64,000 bases of DNA from Treponema sp. (GCA_016287815.1 JAEEWW010000007.1:1-64000); one strand, 5' to 3'; shown: positions 38,368 through 48,836, counted from the stretch's first letter. Notes: generated from the sequence alone by a model not told the origin. Made by a program: numbers and translations.

Positions 38368-39582
38368 TTATAGCGGATAGTAATATAACGGTGCGGTTGT
38401 CTGGATTTCTGCTCCAGACTGCCGCAAAGCCTCAGTTATTGAACCTGTCTGCAAAAAAACGATAGCACCATTTATAAAAGTTCGTGCTCCTGTAATAAAA
38501 TCATAAACAGAAGGTTTTTCCTCAAATTTTTCATCCTGAACTTCGATATCAGGATTATCAAGCTCACGTTTAAGCATTTTTTCTGCCGCTTCATAAGAGC
38601 AGATATTATCAATAAGTCCGTTATCAAGTGACTGTCTTGCGGAATAAATTCTTCCGTCTGCAAGTTTTTTAACATCTTCTATAGACATGCTGCGGCTTTC
38701 TGCAACAATTTCTGTAAACTGCCTGTATGTTTCATCTGCAATCGACTGCATTATTGCAACATGTTCTTCGTTTACCGGCTCGTTATAGTTACCCATGTTT
38801 TTGTTTTTGCCGCTTGTTATTGTTTTGGATTTTATTCCAAGCTTTGAAAGCAGTTCTGTAGCGTCTGTAAACTGTCCGCAGATTACACCGATTGAACCGA
38901 TTAAAGAGTTTCGGTTTGCGCTAATATTTGTTGCAGCGCATGAAATGTAATATGCTCCGGAAGCCCCGATTTGCGCGATATAGGCATGTACGGTTTTTCC
39001 TGCTGATTTATATTTTTCAAGTTCAAGATAAACATTGTCTGAATCAAAAACAGTTCCGCCCGGAGAATTTATGTAAAGGATAATGCCTTTATTGCTGTCA
39101 TCTTTCTGGAGTTTTTTAATCAGTTTAAGAAGGCGTTCCTGATCATAGGTTTTGTTCTTGGTTTGAATCACTCCTTCTATATAAATTTTTGAAATGTAGT
39201 CACCGTTTTTTCCGTTAATCTTAATTTTCTTTACTGTATCTTTAAGGCTTGAAATATCTTCAATATCGTTGAGCTTTATAGAACTTTTAGAAATTGTTTT
39301 TACAATAGAACCGTGCTTTTTTAAGAAAAATGGTGAAAATCCTGCGAAGGCGCAGATTGCGGCCAAAATTAAAAATACTTTTAAGCCTTTGCTCAGCTTT
39401 ATTTTAGGTTTTGAAGCCTTTATTTTTATTTGTGCACCATTATCGGATGTATTATTAACTGAAGTGCTATTAACCGATGCTCCGTTTTCTGATGCATTAT
39501 TGTTCGCGCTGTTTGGTACATTCTCTGGTTCAGTTTCTGGTTTGAAAAAATCATTAAAATCATTATTAAATTGATCTGACAT
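38368..39582 (-). CDS. sppA: Signal peptide peptidase SppA-type serine protease
   Basis: ILYINSPGGTVFDSDNVYLEL, IAQIGASGAYYISCAA, RNSLIGSIGVI. Confidence 0.92.
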   Translation of the reverse strand: MSDQFNNDFNDFFKPETEPENVPNSANNNASENGASVNSTSVNNTSDNGAQIKIKASKPKIKLSKGLKVFLILAAICAFAGFSPFFLKKHGSIVKTISKSSIKLNDIEDISSLKDTVKKIKINGKNGDYISKIYIEGVIQTKNKTYDQERLLKLIKKLQKDDSNKGIILYINSPGGTVFDSDNVYLELEKYKSAGKTVHAYIAQIGASGAYYISCAATNISANRNSLIGSIGVICGQFTDATELLSKLGIKSKTITSGKNKNMGNYNEPVNEEHVAIMQSIADETYRQFTEIVAESRSMSIEDVKKLADGRIYSARQSLDNGLIDNICSYEAAEKMLKRELDNPDIEVQDEKFEEKPSVYDFITGARTFINGAIVFLQTGSITEALRQSGAEIQTTAPLYYYPL

Positions 39583-39620
39583 ATTTAACCTTTCCTTATT
39601 CCTTTAGTAGTTTGAAAAAT

Positions 39621-40268
39621 CTAGTATCTTGAAAAATCTTCGCTGCTTATTTTACCTGATTGCAGGGCTTGTTTTTTTAATTCCAGATAGCAGTTTGCAA
39701 AAGCTGTTTCTGCATAGGGTAAAAGCCACAATAAGCCTATTCCGCCTGTAAGGCAGGCAAGAAAAAGCCATCCTGCAAAACTTAAGGCCATTACGAATAA
39801 ATCGCCTTTGTAGCCGTTTGTCATTATACGGCTGATTTTCATTGCCTTGCGGATTCCAAGCTTTGGATATTCGTTGATTAAAAACAGGGTTTGTGAAAAT
39901 GCAAAGAATTTAACAACAGCCGGAAAGAAAAACAATAGAGACCATAAAAAAAGATAAAGGCCAATCCAGAACGCAGCCTGAAATGATTTTAGCCAGAGCA
40001 AAAGGTTTTCAAAAAAATCGTCAAATGTAACGGCTTTGTTTTCTTTTGCAAGCTTTAAGAATGAGCCTGTTAAGGCAGAAATAAGTACAAAAAAGGCAAA
40101 AAAAGCGATTATATTGGTATAATCGGATTCTTCCAGACCGCCAGCCAAAGACGGCACTTTTATTACGAGCAAAAGAACTGCACTGACTGCTGTAATCAAT
40201 ACGGAGTTTTTCCAGTTGGATTTTAATTGGCTTAATGCATTGCTTTTATATCTTACTCTGTCGAACAT
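39621..40268 (-). CDS. Integral membrane protein (215 aa)
   Basis: Multiple TM helices, KAMKISRIMTNGYKGDLF motif; overlaps the upstream CYTH gene. Confidence 0.75.
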   Translation of the reverse strand: MFDRVRYKSNALSQLKSNWKNSVLITAVSAVLLLVIKVPSLAGGLEESDYTNIIAFFAFFVLISALTGSFLKLAKENKAVTFDDFFENLLLWLKSFQAAFWIGLYLFLWSLLFFFPAVVKFFAFSQTLFLINEYPKLGIRKAMKISRIMTNGYKGDLFVMALSFAGWLFLACLTGGIGLLWLLPYAETAFANCYLELKKQALQSGKISSEDFSRY

Positions 40269-40843
40269 ATATTCCTCTCCCTAAGCATTTGGGAATAAAA
40301 ACGATTTTCAATCTGATTTTTATCAATTCCTGATTTTTCAAGAAGTGTGTAAAGCTCATTTTGAATTTTTTCTGTATGTTTTTTATCATCAGAAGATGAA
40401 AGTATCTCTATTTCTAAAAAATCACCAAGCGGCGGAATGTTACAAAGTTCGAGCGTGGCTTTACCGAATTTTGTTGTACATTCCCAGCGGGAAACATATT
40501 TATCTTTTTTATCGGTAAGTGTAAAGCCTAAATCCGGAAGTAATGCATCTATTGCTGCTGAATCGTTAATAACGCTTTCGTATTCCTGATTTTTTTCAGA
40601 GGAATTGCCGTTTTTGCCAGTTACGATTTTCTTTTTTTTATATGTAAGATACATTGTTTCTTTGTCGTTTGAAATTTCCGTACGTATTCTTGCCGAAATC
40701 AGCTGGGACGGATTATTTGGCTCAGGTTTACGCCAGTACTTATCGTGCCGTTCAAACTTTCCTGAAAAGGCTGCAAACGAGTTCAGTTTTTTAATTACAG
40801 CTTCTCTGTCTGCTACATGCGCCTTAAGCTCAATTTCAAACAT
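40253..40843 (-). CDS. CYTH-domain protein (class IV adenylate cyclase-like)
   Basis: Starts MFEIELKAHV (ExExK-type), then TYKKKKIV...DKKDKYVSRWECTTKFGKATLELCNIPPLGDFLEIEI. Confidence 0.88.
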   Translation of the reverse strand: MFEIELKAHVADREAVIKKLNSFAAFSGKFERHDKYWRKPEPNNPSQLISARIRTEISNDKETMYLTYKKKKIVTGKNGNSSEKNQEYESVINDSAAIDALLPDLGFTLTDKKDKYVSRWECTTKFGKATLELCNIPPLGDFLEIEILSSSDDKKHTEKIQNELYTLLEKSGIDKNQIENRFYSQMLRERNICSTE

Positions 40844-40950
40844 ATTTAAAATATAATGTTTTTTGCGCGTATATTCAAATGTTTGCGTAAATATATCAAT
40901 ATACTAAAGTTGCGCTTCAATTAAAAAAATAAATGTGCTATATTCGATTT

Positions 40951-41856
40951 ATGAATATTACATTAAAAAATGCCCGTTTTGAGGCGGTTATTAGTACACA
41001 TGGAGCTGAAATCAATTCCTTAAAAGGTCTTGATGACGGCACTGAATATGTCTGGTGCGGCGATCCTTCTGTATGGAAATATCATGCACCTGTTTTGTTT
41101 CCACATGTTGGAAGAATTTTGGATCAGTTTATGACAGTTGGTGACAAGGAATACAAACTTGGCGTTAACGGTTTTGCCCGTGATCTGGAATTTAAGCTGC
41201 TGAAAAATACAGAAACTTCTGCGGAATTTGAACTTACAGAAAGTACAGAAACTGCTGAAAAGTATCCGTGGAAATTTTCATTAAAAGTATTTTATGAACT
41301 TACAGATAAAGGTCTTACATTTAAATCTACTGTAACAAATACTGACAGCGAAGAAATCAGTTTTTCTTTAGGAAGCCACACAGCTTTCTGTTGTCCGCGC
41401 AATACAGATTCAAAAGATACAAAAAACAGCGATTACTACATTGAATTTGAAAAGAAAGAAAAATTAACGAGCGTCGTTTGTACAGAAGGTGGATACATAG
41501 CAGCTGATAAGGACGGAGTTGCTCCTTACACAGTTCCGTATGGCGAAAAAGAAGCAGGAATTGTGCCGCTTACCGAAAAAGGATTTGGCAACGGTCATTT
41601 CTTTACAGCCTTTACTTCTGACTGGGTTGGACTTCGCAGCAAGAAGACCGGAAAAATCGTAAAGGTTAATACAAAAGATTATCCGTATCTGATGTTATGG
41701 CAGAATGCCGGTGAACCGCGTTTTGTCTGTATTGAACCATGGTATGGAATTCCTGATCCTGAAATGACTGATCACCGCTGGGAAACAAAGCCTGCTTTAA
41801 TTTCTTTAAATCCGGGTGAATCTTTTACAGCAGATCAGTCAATTACAATCGAATAG
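40951..41856 (+). CDS. Aldose 1-epimerase family protein
   Basis: AVISTHGAEINSLKGLDDGTEYVWCGDPSVWKYHAPVLFPHVGRI; PYLMLWQNAGEPRFVCIEPWYGIPD. Confidence 0.9.
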   Translation: MNITLKNARFEAVISTHGAEINSLKGLDDGTEYVWCGDPSVWKYHAPVLFPHVGRILDQFMTVGDKEYKLGVNGFARDLEFKLLKNTETSAEFELTESTETAEKYPWKFSLKVFYELTDKGLTFKSTVTNTDSEEISFSLGSHTAFCCPRNTDSKDTKNSDYYIEFEKKEKLTSVVCTEGGYIAADKDGVAPYTVPYGEKEAGIVPLTEKGFGNGHFFTAFTSDWVGLRSKKTGKIVKVNTKDYPYLMLWQNAGEPRFVCIEPWYGIPDPEMTDHRWETKPALISLNPGESFTADQSITIE

Positions 41857-41861
41857 TACAG

Positions 41862-43046
41862 TTGATTAAGTTGATTTGTGCGCCCATGGCAACATTAAGC
41901 CATGAGGCGTTCCGCCGTATGATAGAAAAATTCGGCGGATGTGATGAATATTTTACAGAGATGATAAATGCCGGTTCTCTTTTGACCGGCGGTCCTTTTG
42001 AAAAATATTACCTTATAAATGAAACAGTTCCTCAAAAAATGGTCTGGCAGCTGACCGGCGGTAAAACTCCGCTAATGATAGAAGCTGCTTCTATGCTGGC
42101 ATCTTGCGGCGGAATAGGCATAGATTTGAATATGGGATGCTGTGCGCCGGAAATTGTTTCAAGCGGGGCAGGCATTGCCTGGATGCTTAAACCTGTTGAA
42201 GAAACGCGGGCGATGGTGCGCGGCGTGCGGCAGGCTATAGACAAAGCCACTGGAACTTCTGCAGACGGCGCAGGTCGTGATGTGCAGACTGTTAACCATG
42301 TAAAACGGCGGCTTTCCATAAAACTCCGGCTGGGCGATGAAGATTTTAGCGATGAAGGATTTTTTTCTTTCTGCGACATGCTTGTTGACGAAGGCGTTGA
42401 ACAGATAACGCTTCACCCAAGGACCAGAAAACAAAAATATTCACGACCTGCGCGCTGGAGCTATGTACAGCGTCTTGCAGAAAAAATGCATAAGCGGGGA
42501 GTGATTGTAATTCTTAACGGCGATGTAAAGGATGTAGAATCCGCACGCCGCGCATTGCAGGAAGCTCCGGATGCAGACGGTATAATGATTGCACGTGCTG
42601 CCTGTCAGAAACCATGGATTTTTGCCCGGATTGCAAATGCGCTTAATGTTCATAATACTCAGAACGCACAAAATGCATTTGATGCTCACAATTCGCAGAA
42701 TGTTTATGACGCTCAAAATGCTCTTGCCGCTCAAAACGAGGGAACACACTTTGCCTTCGATGATGAAAGCCAAAAACATCTTACCGGAAAAAAAATCTAT
42801 GATTCTGGCGAAACTGTGGATTTATATCAGCTTGTCTGCGAGTATCTGGATGACATTCAGGTTTACCAGCCTAAGGAATTCTGGAAGACACGCTGTCAAA
42901 GATTTTTTACCTATTTTTGCGACAATTTTTCTTTTGCACATTATGCAAAGACTCAGCTTGTTAATTCCTCGGATATAAACCAGGCAAAGGAACGGCTTGC
43001 CATGTATTTTGAAAAAGTTCCGGAAGACCGCTATATTAAACTTTAG
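41862..43046 (+). CDS. tRNA-dihydrouridine synthase family protein with low-complexity insertion
   Basis: ICAPMATLSHEAFRRMIEKFGG, GIGIDLNMGCCAPEI, SIKLRLGDED, ITLHPRTRKQKYSRPARW, LNGDVKD. TTG start. Confidence 0.9.
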   Translation: MIKLICAPMATLSHEAFRRMIEKFGGCDEYFTEMINAGSLLTGGPFEKYYLINETVPQKMVWQLTGGKTPLMIEAASMLASCGGIGIDLNMGCCAPEIVSSGAGIAWMLKPVEETRAMVRGVRQAIDKATGTSADGAGRDVQTVNHVKRRLSIKLRLGDEDFSDEGFFSFCDMLVDEGVEQITLHPRTRKQKYSRPARWSYVQRLAEKMHKRGVIVILNGDVKDVESARRALQEAPDADGIMIARAACQKPWIFARIANALNVHNTQNAQNAFDAHNSQNVYDAQNALAAQNEGTHFAFDDESQKHLTGKKIYDSGETVDLYQLVCEYLDDIQVYQPKEFWKTRCQRFFTYFCDNFSFAHYAKTQLVNSSDINQAKERLAMYFEKVPEDRYIKL

Positions 43047-43047
43047 C

Positions 43048-43734
43048 TTAATTTGAGCCGGCTGCCGCTTTTACAAATTTTTTAGCCAGTTCTGAAAGTT
43101 CATCAAATTTTCCTTCATTTATAAGGCTGTTTTTCATTATGTTTGAACCTATTCCGCAGCTGCAATAGCCTGCTTTTAAAAAGCCTGCAACGTTATTTTC
43201 ATCGACTCCGCCTACTGCCATCAGAGGAACATTGCTTATAGGTCCGCGTACTGCTTTTAAATAATCAAGACCTAAAAATCCTGCAGGAAAAACTTTTACG
43301 ATATCAGCACCGCAGTTCCATGCATTTTGAATTTCTGTCGGTGTCATTGCTCCAGGAACTGAAATCATACCGAGCTTTTTAACTTCTGCAATTACTAAAG
43401 GATTTGTGTCCGGGGCAAGGATAAAGTCGGCTCCTGCATCGAACGCAGCTTTTGCCTGTTCTATTGTTACTGTTGTTCCGGCTCCAATGCTCATTTTATT
43501 GCCCAAAGCTTTTTTTACCATCTGAATGGACTTAACGGTATCGCTGATGCAGTTTTGGGAAGACTGGTCAAAAGTAATTTCAAGACAGCAGATACCGCCT
43601 TCGTTTACGGCAAAAGCTGCGTCAACGATTTTTTCAACAGGAACTCTGCGTGCAATAGAAACAAGTTTTTTTTCTTTAATAAATGAAAGTGTATCCATAC
43701 GATAAAAATAGCACTCATGTTTTTTGCATGTCAA
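43048..43734 (-). CDS. eda: Bifunctional KHG/KDPG aldolase
   Basis: IGAGTTVTIEQAKAAFDAGADFILAPDTNP, GAMTPTEIQNAWNCGADIVKVFPA, MAVGGVDENN. Confidence 0.93.
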   Translation of the reverse strand: MTCKKHECYFYRMDTLSFIKEKKLVSIARRVPVEKIVDAAFAVNEGGICCLEITFDQSSQNCISDTVKSIQMVKKALGNKMSIGAGTTVTIEQAKAAFDAGADFILAPDTNPLVIAEVKKLGMISVPGAMTPTEIQNAWNCGADIVKVFPAGFLGLDYLKAVRGPISNVPLMAVGGVDENNVAGFLKAGYCSCGIGSNIMKNSLINEGKFDELSELAKKFVKAAAGSN

Positions 43735-43872
43735 TTATTTCAAATGCGCCATTGCGATTGTGCGGCTTTTTGATTTCTTACCTGTGTTGCGTTGTAACTT
43801 TTCTGCTTTGAAAGGTTTTTCTACTTTTATACTTTGCGTGACTAAACTGATTTGTAAAGCTATAATACATTC

Positions 43873-44949
43873 ATGCTGAAATTTTACTTTGATTCTGGAA
43901 CTACTAATACCCGTCTTTACGTTATAGATGAAAAAGGCGATGTTATTCAGATTATGGAAAAATCCATTGGCTCAAAAGATGTTTCACTTTCAGGTGATAA
44001 AAATCTTCTTGCGCGAGAACTTTCTGCCATGTATTTTGAGACAAAAGATAAGCTTCAATATAAATCTAAAAATATAAATGATATGAACGACGTAATCTGG
44101 ATGAGCGGAATGATTACCAGTGCTAACGGTATTGTTGAAATTCCTCACATCGGAGTTCCAGTCGGAAAGAAAAAGCTTGCTTCATGTGTCCAAAAATTTT
44201 ATGAAGGAAAGTTTTTTAAAAAAGATATCTACTTTATTCCAGGCATAAAAAGCGTTCCTGACGGAACAGAAATCACTGTAGAAAATGTTTATAAAATCAA
44301 CAATATGCGTGGTGAAGAAACGGAAATAATTGGAATCCTTGAAGAAAAGATTCCGGACATTCATCACGATTATAAAACGCTTACGTCCGATTCTGAAAAA
44401 TCAGGTACTTTTGTTTTGATTATGCCAGGCTCTCATACTCAGATTGCAGTTGTAAAAGATGGAAAAATAACGGATATAATTTCTACTATAACAGGTGAAC
44501 TTTTTAAGGCTTTAAAATCTCAGACAATTCTTGCTTCTTCTCTTGAAGAAACATCTGAAAAATCTTCCAATCATGATTCCAAGGTTGATGCGAATAATCT
44601 TGATTTAAATATGGTAGAAACAGGTGCAAAAAATCTAGAAGCTTTTGGATTTAACCGGGCGATTTATATTGTCCGTTCGCTTTTGCTTTTTACGGATTCT
44701 TCTGTAGAACAGCGTAAAAGTTATCTGGAAGGTGTACTTAATGGCGGGGTTTTAAAAGCAATAAAGGCTGTTCTTGGCTCTGCGCCACTTAATATTTATG
44801 TCTGCGGAAATGAAAATCAGTTTAAGATAATCCGCACTATTGCAGAAAAAATATACCCCGAATACAGAGTAAGCTTTATTGAAAATAATAAATCCATGCC
44901 TTTTTCTGTACTGGGGTTCAAAGCAATTTACGCGTGTTCTGAAACTTAA
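43873..44949 (+). CDS. dgoK: 2-dehydro-3-deoxygalactonokinase family protein
   Basis: FYFDSGTTNTRLYVIDEKG, WMSGMITSANGIVEIPHIGVPVG, MRGEETEIIGI, LIMPGSHTQIAVVKDGKI. Confidence 0.88.
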   Translation: MLKFYFDSGTTNTRLYVIDEKGDVIQIMEKSIGSKDVSLSGDKNLLARELSAMYFETKDKLQYKSKNINDMNDVIWMSGMITSANGIVEIPHIGVPVGKKKLASCVQKFYEGKFFKKDIYFIPGIKSVPDGTEITVENVYKINNMRGEETEIIGILEEKIPDIHHDYKTLTSDSEKSGTFVLIMPGSHTQIAVVKDGKITDIISTITGELFKALKSQTILASSLEETSEKSSNHDSKVDANNLDLNMVETGAKNLEAFGFNRAIYIVRSLLLFTDSSVEQRKSYLEGVLNGGVLKAIKAVLGSAPLNIYVCGNENQFKIIRTIAEKIYPEYRVSFIENNKSMPFSVLGFKAIYACSET

Positions 44950-45003
44950 ACTGAAGCTGAACAAAATTCAGCCACAGTTTAACTAAAACAACAAGTTAAA
45001 ACC

Positions 45004-45843
45004 TTAAAGTTTTTGAACTGCCTCACAAGCTTTGTCTACGTAAGGAATATCCAGGTCTTCTATGTTTCCTGAATCAACTGCGCTTGAAATGTTCTGTTCG
45101 ATTGGAATCTTTCCAAGAAGAGGAACTTCAAACTGAGCAGCAACTTCTTCAATATTGCTTTCGCCGTAGATTTTTATTTCTTTATTACAATCCGGACATT
45201 TTACATAGCTCATGTTTTCAATCAGCCCAAGAACCGGAATGTTCATTGTTTTTGCCATTTTCAGCGCTTTTTGAACGATTACGCTTACAAGCTGCTGCGG
45301 AGAAGAAACTACGATAATTCCACTTATCGGAAGTGACTGAAAAACTGTCAGCGGAACATCGCCTGTTCCAGGCGGCATATCTACAAACATATAATCAACG
45401 TCTTTCCAGTTTACATCTGTCCAGAACTGTTTTACAGCACCTGCAATTACAGGACCGCGCCAGATTACAGGATCGTTTTCGTGTTCCAGCAAAAAGTTCA
45501 TGGACATAAGCTGAATGCCATTTTTTGACATTACCGGGAACAGCGCATTTCCGTCGCCGACAGCACGTTCATGGCTTAAACCAAAAGATTCTGGAATAGA
45601 CGGGCCTGTAATGTCTGCGTCAAGAATAGCAGTTTTTTTGCCAAGTTTATTCATCTTACAGGCTAAAAGGCTTGTAACTAAAGATTTGCCGACTCCGCCT
45701 TTGCCCGAAACTATCGCTATGACTTTTCTAACGGAAGCGCCTTCGCGCAAAGAAACATGCAAATCCCGAGATTTGCAATTTGAACTGCAAGAAGAACAGT
45801 TATGTGTACAGTTTTCTGAATTATCTGCCATGTCTAACCTCAA
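45004..45843 (-). CDS. Mrp/NBP35-family Fe-S cluster carrier ATPase
   Basis: VIAIVSGKGGVGKSLVTSLLACKM, MFVDMPPGTGDVPLTV; Cys-rich N-terminus CTHNCSSCSSNCKS. Confidence 0.93.
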   Translation of the reverse strand: MRLDMADNSENCTHNCSSCSSNCKSRDLHVSLREGASVRKVIAIVSGKGGVGKSLVTSLLACKMNKLGKKTAILDADITGPSIPESFGLSHERAVGDGNALFPVMSKNGIQLMSMNFLLEHENDPVIWRGPVIAGAVKQFWTDVNWKDVDYMFVDMPPGTGDVPLTVFQSLPISGIIVVSSPQQLVSVIVQKALKMAKTMNIPVLGLIENMSYVKCPDCNKEIKIYGESNIEEVAAQFEVPLLGKIPIEQNISSAVDSGNIEDLDIPYVDKACEAVQKL

Positions 45844-45972
45844 AAATAATATTTTCCCTTTGATATAAAGATATAAATTCTGCTTATGATAGTCAAATTT
45901 GACCGGTTAAATATTTTGCTGATACCGATTTGCGGACAGTTTTACCTTATTTCCGGTCTAATCTTGAATTGT

Positions 45973-46452
45973 CTAGCCTAAAATGCTTCCTGCAGCTCCA
46001 AGAACACCTGCACTTGCTAATGCCATGATAATTCCTGCTATTAAGACGCCTGTCATAACGGCAAAAATTGTCTGTTTAAAATTCATGTCTAAAAGACTTG
46101 CTGCAAGAGTTCCTGTCCATGCACCTGTTCCTGGTAACGGAATTCCGACAAAAAGCATGAGCGCAATAAAAAGCCCGTGTCCTGCTTTTTCTTGAAGTTT
46201 TTTACCGCCTTTTTCGCCCTTTTCAAGACAGAAAGTAAAAAACTTTCCGATTATTTTTTTGTCCGCGCCCCAGACTAAAACACGGCGTGCAAAAAGGTAA
46301 ATAAACGGAACCGGCAGCATGTTGCCTATGATACAGATTATGTAAGACTGAAGAAGCGGCAGCTTTAATGCTTGCGATACAGGAATTGCACCGCGAAGTT
46401 CAATCAATGGAATCATAGAAATAAAAAAAATCCAAATGTAGTTTTTAAGCAT
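45973..46452 (-). CDS. Small multidrug export protein family membrane protein
   Basis: IPLIELRGAIPVSQAL and FVGIPLPGTGAWTGTLAASLL. Confidence 0.88.
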   Translation of the reverse strand: MLKNYIWIFFISMIPLIELRGAIPVSQALKLPLLQSYIICIIGNMLPVPFIYLFARRVLVWGADKKIIGKFFTFCLEKGEKGGKKLQEKAGHGLFIALMLFVGIPLPGTGAWTGTLAASLLDMNFKQTIFAVMTGVLIAGIIMALASAGVLGAAGSILG

Positions 46453-46604
46453 AGTTCCATGATTATACAGAAAAAGCTGTACGATAACAACAACGTGAAT
46501 AAAAACGAATCAATAATTTAAGCTGGACTGCCGATAAATAAAAGAAATAATATGCATTTTTATAATGAACTGCTTTTGAAAGCCTGTTCTTATGCGGAGG
46601 ATAT

Positions 46605-47204
46605 ATGAAAAAAATAGCTGCACTTGTACTTTTACTTGCTTCATCTTTTTTTGTTTTTGCAGCACCTGCAAAAAATTCTAAATCTGATAAAATCGGCGGG
46701 GTAGAGTTTGGAATCGGTACAGGTTATGTATTTTATGGTGACAGCGCAACAAAAAACTTAATTTCGTCAATGAACTCCGACAATTTTGCTCGTTTTTTAA
46801 TTGGCGGTGATGTTGGTATTTTTATCCCTCTTGCTGATTATGTAAGTTTTGTCGCTGATGCAGAACTTTTAAATGATCTTTTCTGGAAAGGCGGAGAACA
46901 TTGTTTCTTTTTTGATTATTCATTTAACGGCGGAATAAAACTTATGCCTGGTTTTGGTGGCTTGGGATTTACAGTTGACTATTGTTTAGGCCGCAGAACT
47001 TCCGTAATAAAATATGACTCTTATTCTGCAACAGAATCTACTAAATGGGGAAACGGCTTTAAGTTTGCCATAGACTACGACATAAAATATAACAAAAAAG
47101 AAGGCGTATGCCCTGTTGTTGGTGCTTACTGGCGTCACATGCCTCGCGGCGACAATTTTTCTGATAACACAATTTCAATCTATATGAAATTTTTGTTCAG
47201 ATAA
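46605..47204 (+). CDS. Putative outer-membrane beta-barrel protein (199 aa)
   Basis: Signal peptide MKKIAALVLLLASSFFVFAAPA; beta-strand alternation, C-terminal ISIYMKFLFR. Confidence 0.7.
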   Translation: MKKIAALVLLLASSFFVFAAPAKNSKSDKIGGVEFGIGTGYVFYGDSATKNLISSMNSDNFARFLIGGDVGIFIPLADYVSFVADAELLNDLFWKGGEHCFFFDYSFNGGIKLMPGFGGLGFTVDYCLGRRTSVIKYDSYSATESTKWGNGFKFAIDYDIKYNKKEGVCPVVGAYWRHMPRGDNFSDNTISIYMKFLFR

Positions 47205-47225
47205 ATTGAAATTGTTGTGCCTATG

Positions 47226-47263
47226 AAAAAGAACTGCCCGAGATTTCTCGGGCAGTTCTTTTT
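47226..47263. terminator. Bidirectional intrinsic terminator between OMP gene and rny
   Basis: AAAAAGAACTGCCCGAGA tt TCTCGGGCAGTTCTTTTT perfect inverted repeat between convergent genes. Confidence 0.92.
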
Positions 47264-47303
47264 GGGCATATCGAATAGCCCTAGCGGCCGTATTGAGTAC
47301 GGT

Positions 47304-48836
47304 CTATCGAGCGTACTCAGTAATTCTGGTTTCGCGAATCATTGTAAGTTTGATTCTTCCAGGGTACTTCAAGTCAGATTCAATCTGTTTTGCAATGCTT
47401 CTTGCAAGTTCCTTAACATCCTGGTCAGAAACTTTTTCATTGTTTACCAGAATTCGAAGTTCACGACCTGCCTGAATTGCATAAGCCTTTTCTACGCCCT
47501 GGAAGCCTTCTGCAACAGCTTCAAGATTTTCAAGACGTTTAACGTAGTTATCTACGGTTTCGCGTCTTGCACCAGGACGTGCGGCAGAAATTGCATCGGC
47601 AATCTGTACCAGAACAGCTTCAAGCGACTGCGGTTCAACATCATTGTGGTGAGCGGCAATTGCGTTGATGATAACCTGATCTTCGCCCATTTTGCGAGCC
47701 ATGTCTGCACCAACTTCTGCGTGGTTCTGTTCTGTTTCGTTTTCTGCACCTTTACCGATATCGTGTAAAAGGGCAGCACGTTTTGCAACTTCACGGTTTG
47801 CACCAAGTTCTGCGGCAAGAAGGGCTGCAATAAGTGCAACTTCTTTAGAATGTGTAAGAACATTCTGTCCGTAGCTTGTTCTGAAGTAAAGGCGTCCAAG
47901 AGCGATTACGCCGTCAGTATTCATATTGTGGATACCAAGTTCAAATAATGCTTTTTCACCTTCTTCGTAAATCTTCTGCTGTATTTCCCTTGTAACTTTC
48001 TGTACGATTTCTTCAATTCTTGTAGGATGAATACGACCGTCAGAAATAAGACGTTCAAGTGAAACTTTTGCAATTTCCTTGCGTACCGGGTCAAAACATG
48101 AAATAACAACTGCTTCCGGAGTATCGTCAATGATGATATCTACACCGGTCATTGTTTCCAGTGTTCTGATGTTACGTCCTTCTCGACCAATAATGCGGCC
48201 TTTCATTTCATCGCTTGGCAGAGAAACCGTAGTTACTGTAATGTCACTTGTAGTTTCTGTGGCAATGCGCTGAATTGTAGAAACAAGAATGTCACGGGCT
48301 TTCTTTTCCGCAGTGATGTTAGATTCCTGTTCAATCTTGTTGATGAGTGCCTGTGCGTCATGGCGAGCATCATTTTCAAGGTCTTTTATGATAAGAGATT
48401 TTGCCTCTTCGACCGTAAGACCTGAGATGCGTTCCAGTTCTTTTCTGTACTGTTCTTCCTGCTGTGCAAGGGCAACTTCACGTTTTTCCATTGCTGCTAC
48501 ACGATTAGCAAAGTCTTTGTCTCGTTTTTCAAACTCTGCTGCACGCTGGTCTAGCAGTTCTTCTTTTTTGTTTACCCGCGATTCATAACGCTGTACTTCT
48601 GCACGGCGCTCGCGGTTCTCCCGTTCCTGTTGGTTCCGTTCCCGAATGAGTTCATCTTTTGCTTCGAGCAAAATTTCTTTTTTCTGAGCTTCAGCTTCTC
48701 TAATTGCATCCTGTTTTACACGTTCTGCTTTTTGTTCAGACGCAGATAGTTGAAATCTGGCATACAGCCAGCGAATAGTCCATCCAAGAACGATTCCAAT
48801 AACCGGGAGAATGATGAATAAAATTATGTTATTCAA
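47304..48836 (-). CDS. rny: Ribonuclease Y
   Basis: N-terminal TM, coiled coil, KH (MKGRIIGREGRNIRTLETMTGVDIIIDDTPEAVVIS), HD domain (ALLHDIGKGAENE). Confidence 0.97.
   Translation of the reverse strand: MNNIILFIILPVIGIVLGWTIRWLYARFQLSASEQKAERVKQDAIREAEAQKKEILLEAKDELIRERNQQERENRERRAEVQRYESRVNKKEELLDQRAAEFEKRDKDFANRVAAMEKREVALAQQEEQYRKELERISGLTVEEAKSLIIKDLENDARHDAQALINKIEQESNITAEKKARDILVSTIQRIATETTSDITVTTVSLPSDEMKGRIIGREGRNIRTLETMTGVDIIIDDTPEAVVISCFDPVRKEIAKVSLERLISDGRIHPTRIEEIVQKVTREIQQKIYEEGEKALFELGIHNMNTDGVIALGRLYFRTSYGQNVLTHSKEVALIAALLAAELGANREVAKRAALLHDIGKGAENETEQNHAEVGADMARKMGEDQVIINAIAAHHNDVEPQSLEAVLVQIADAISAARPGARRETVDNYVKRLENLEAVAEGFQGVEKAYAIQAGRELRILVNNEKVSDQDVKELARSIAKQIESDLKYPGRIKLTMIRETRITEYAR

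Noticed and set aside
47293-47319. Inverted repeat TGAGTAC...GTACTCA at the end of rny
   Set aside because: Overlaps the rny stop region and is short; the neighbouring 47226-47263 hairpin already explains termination.
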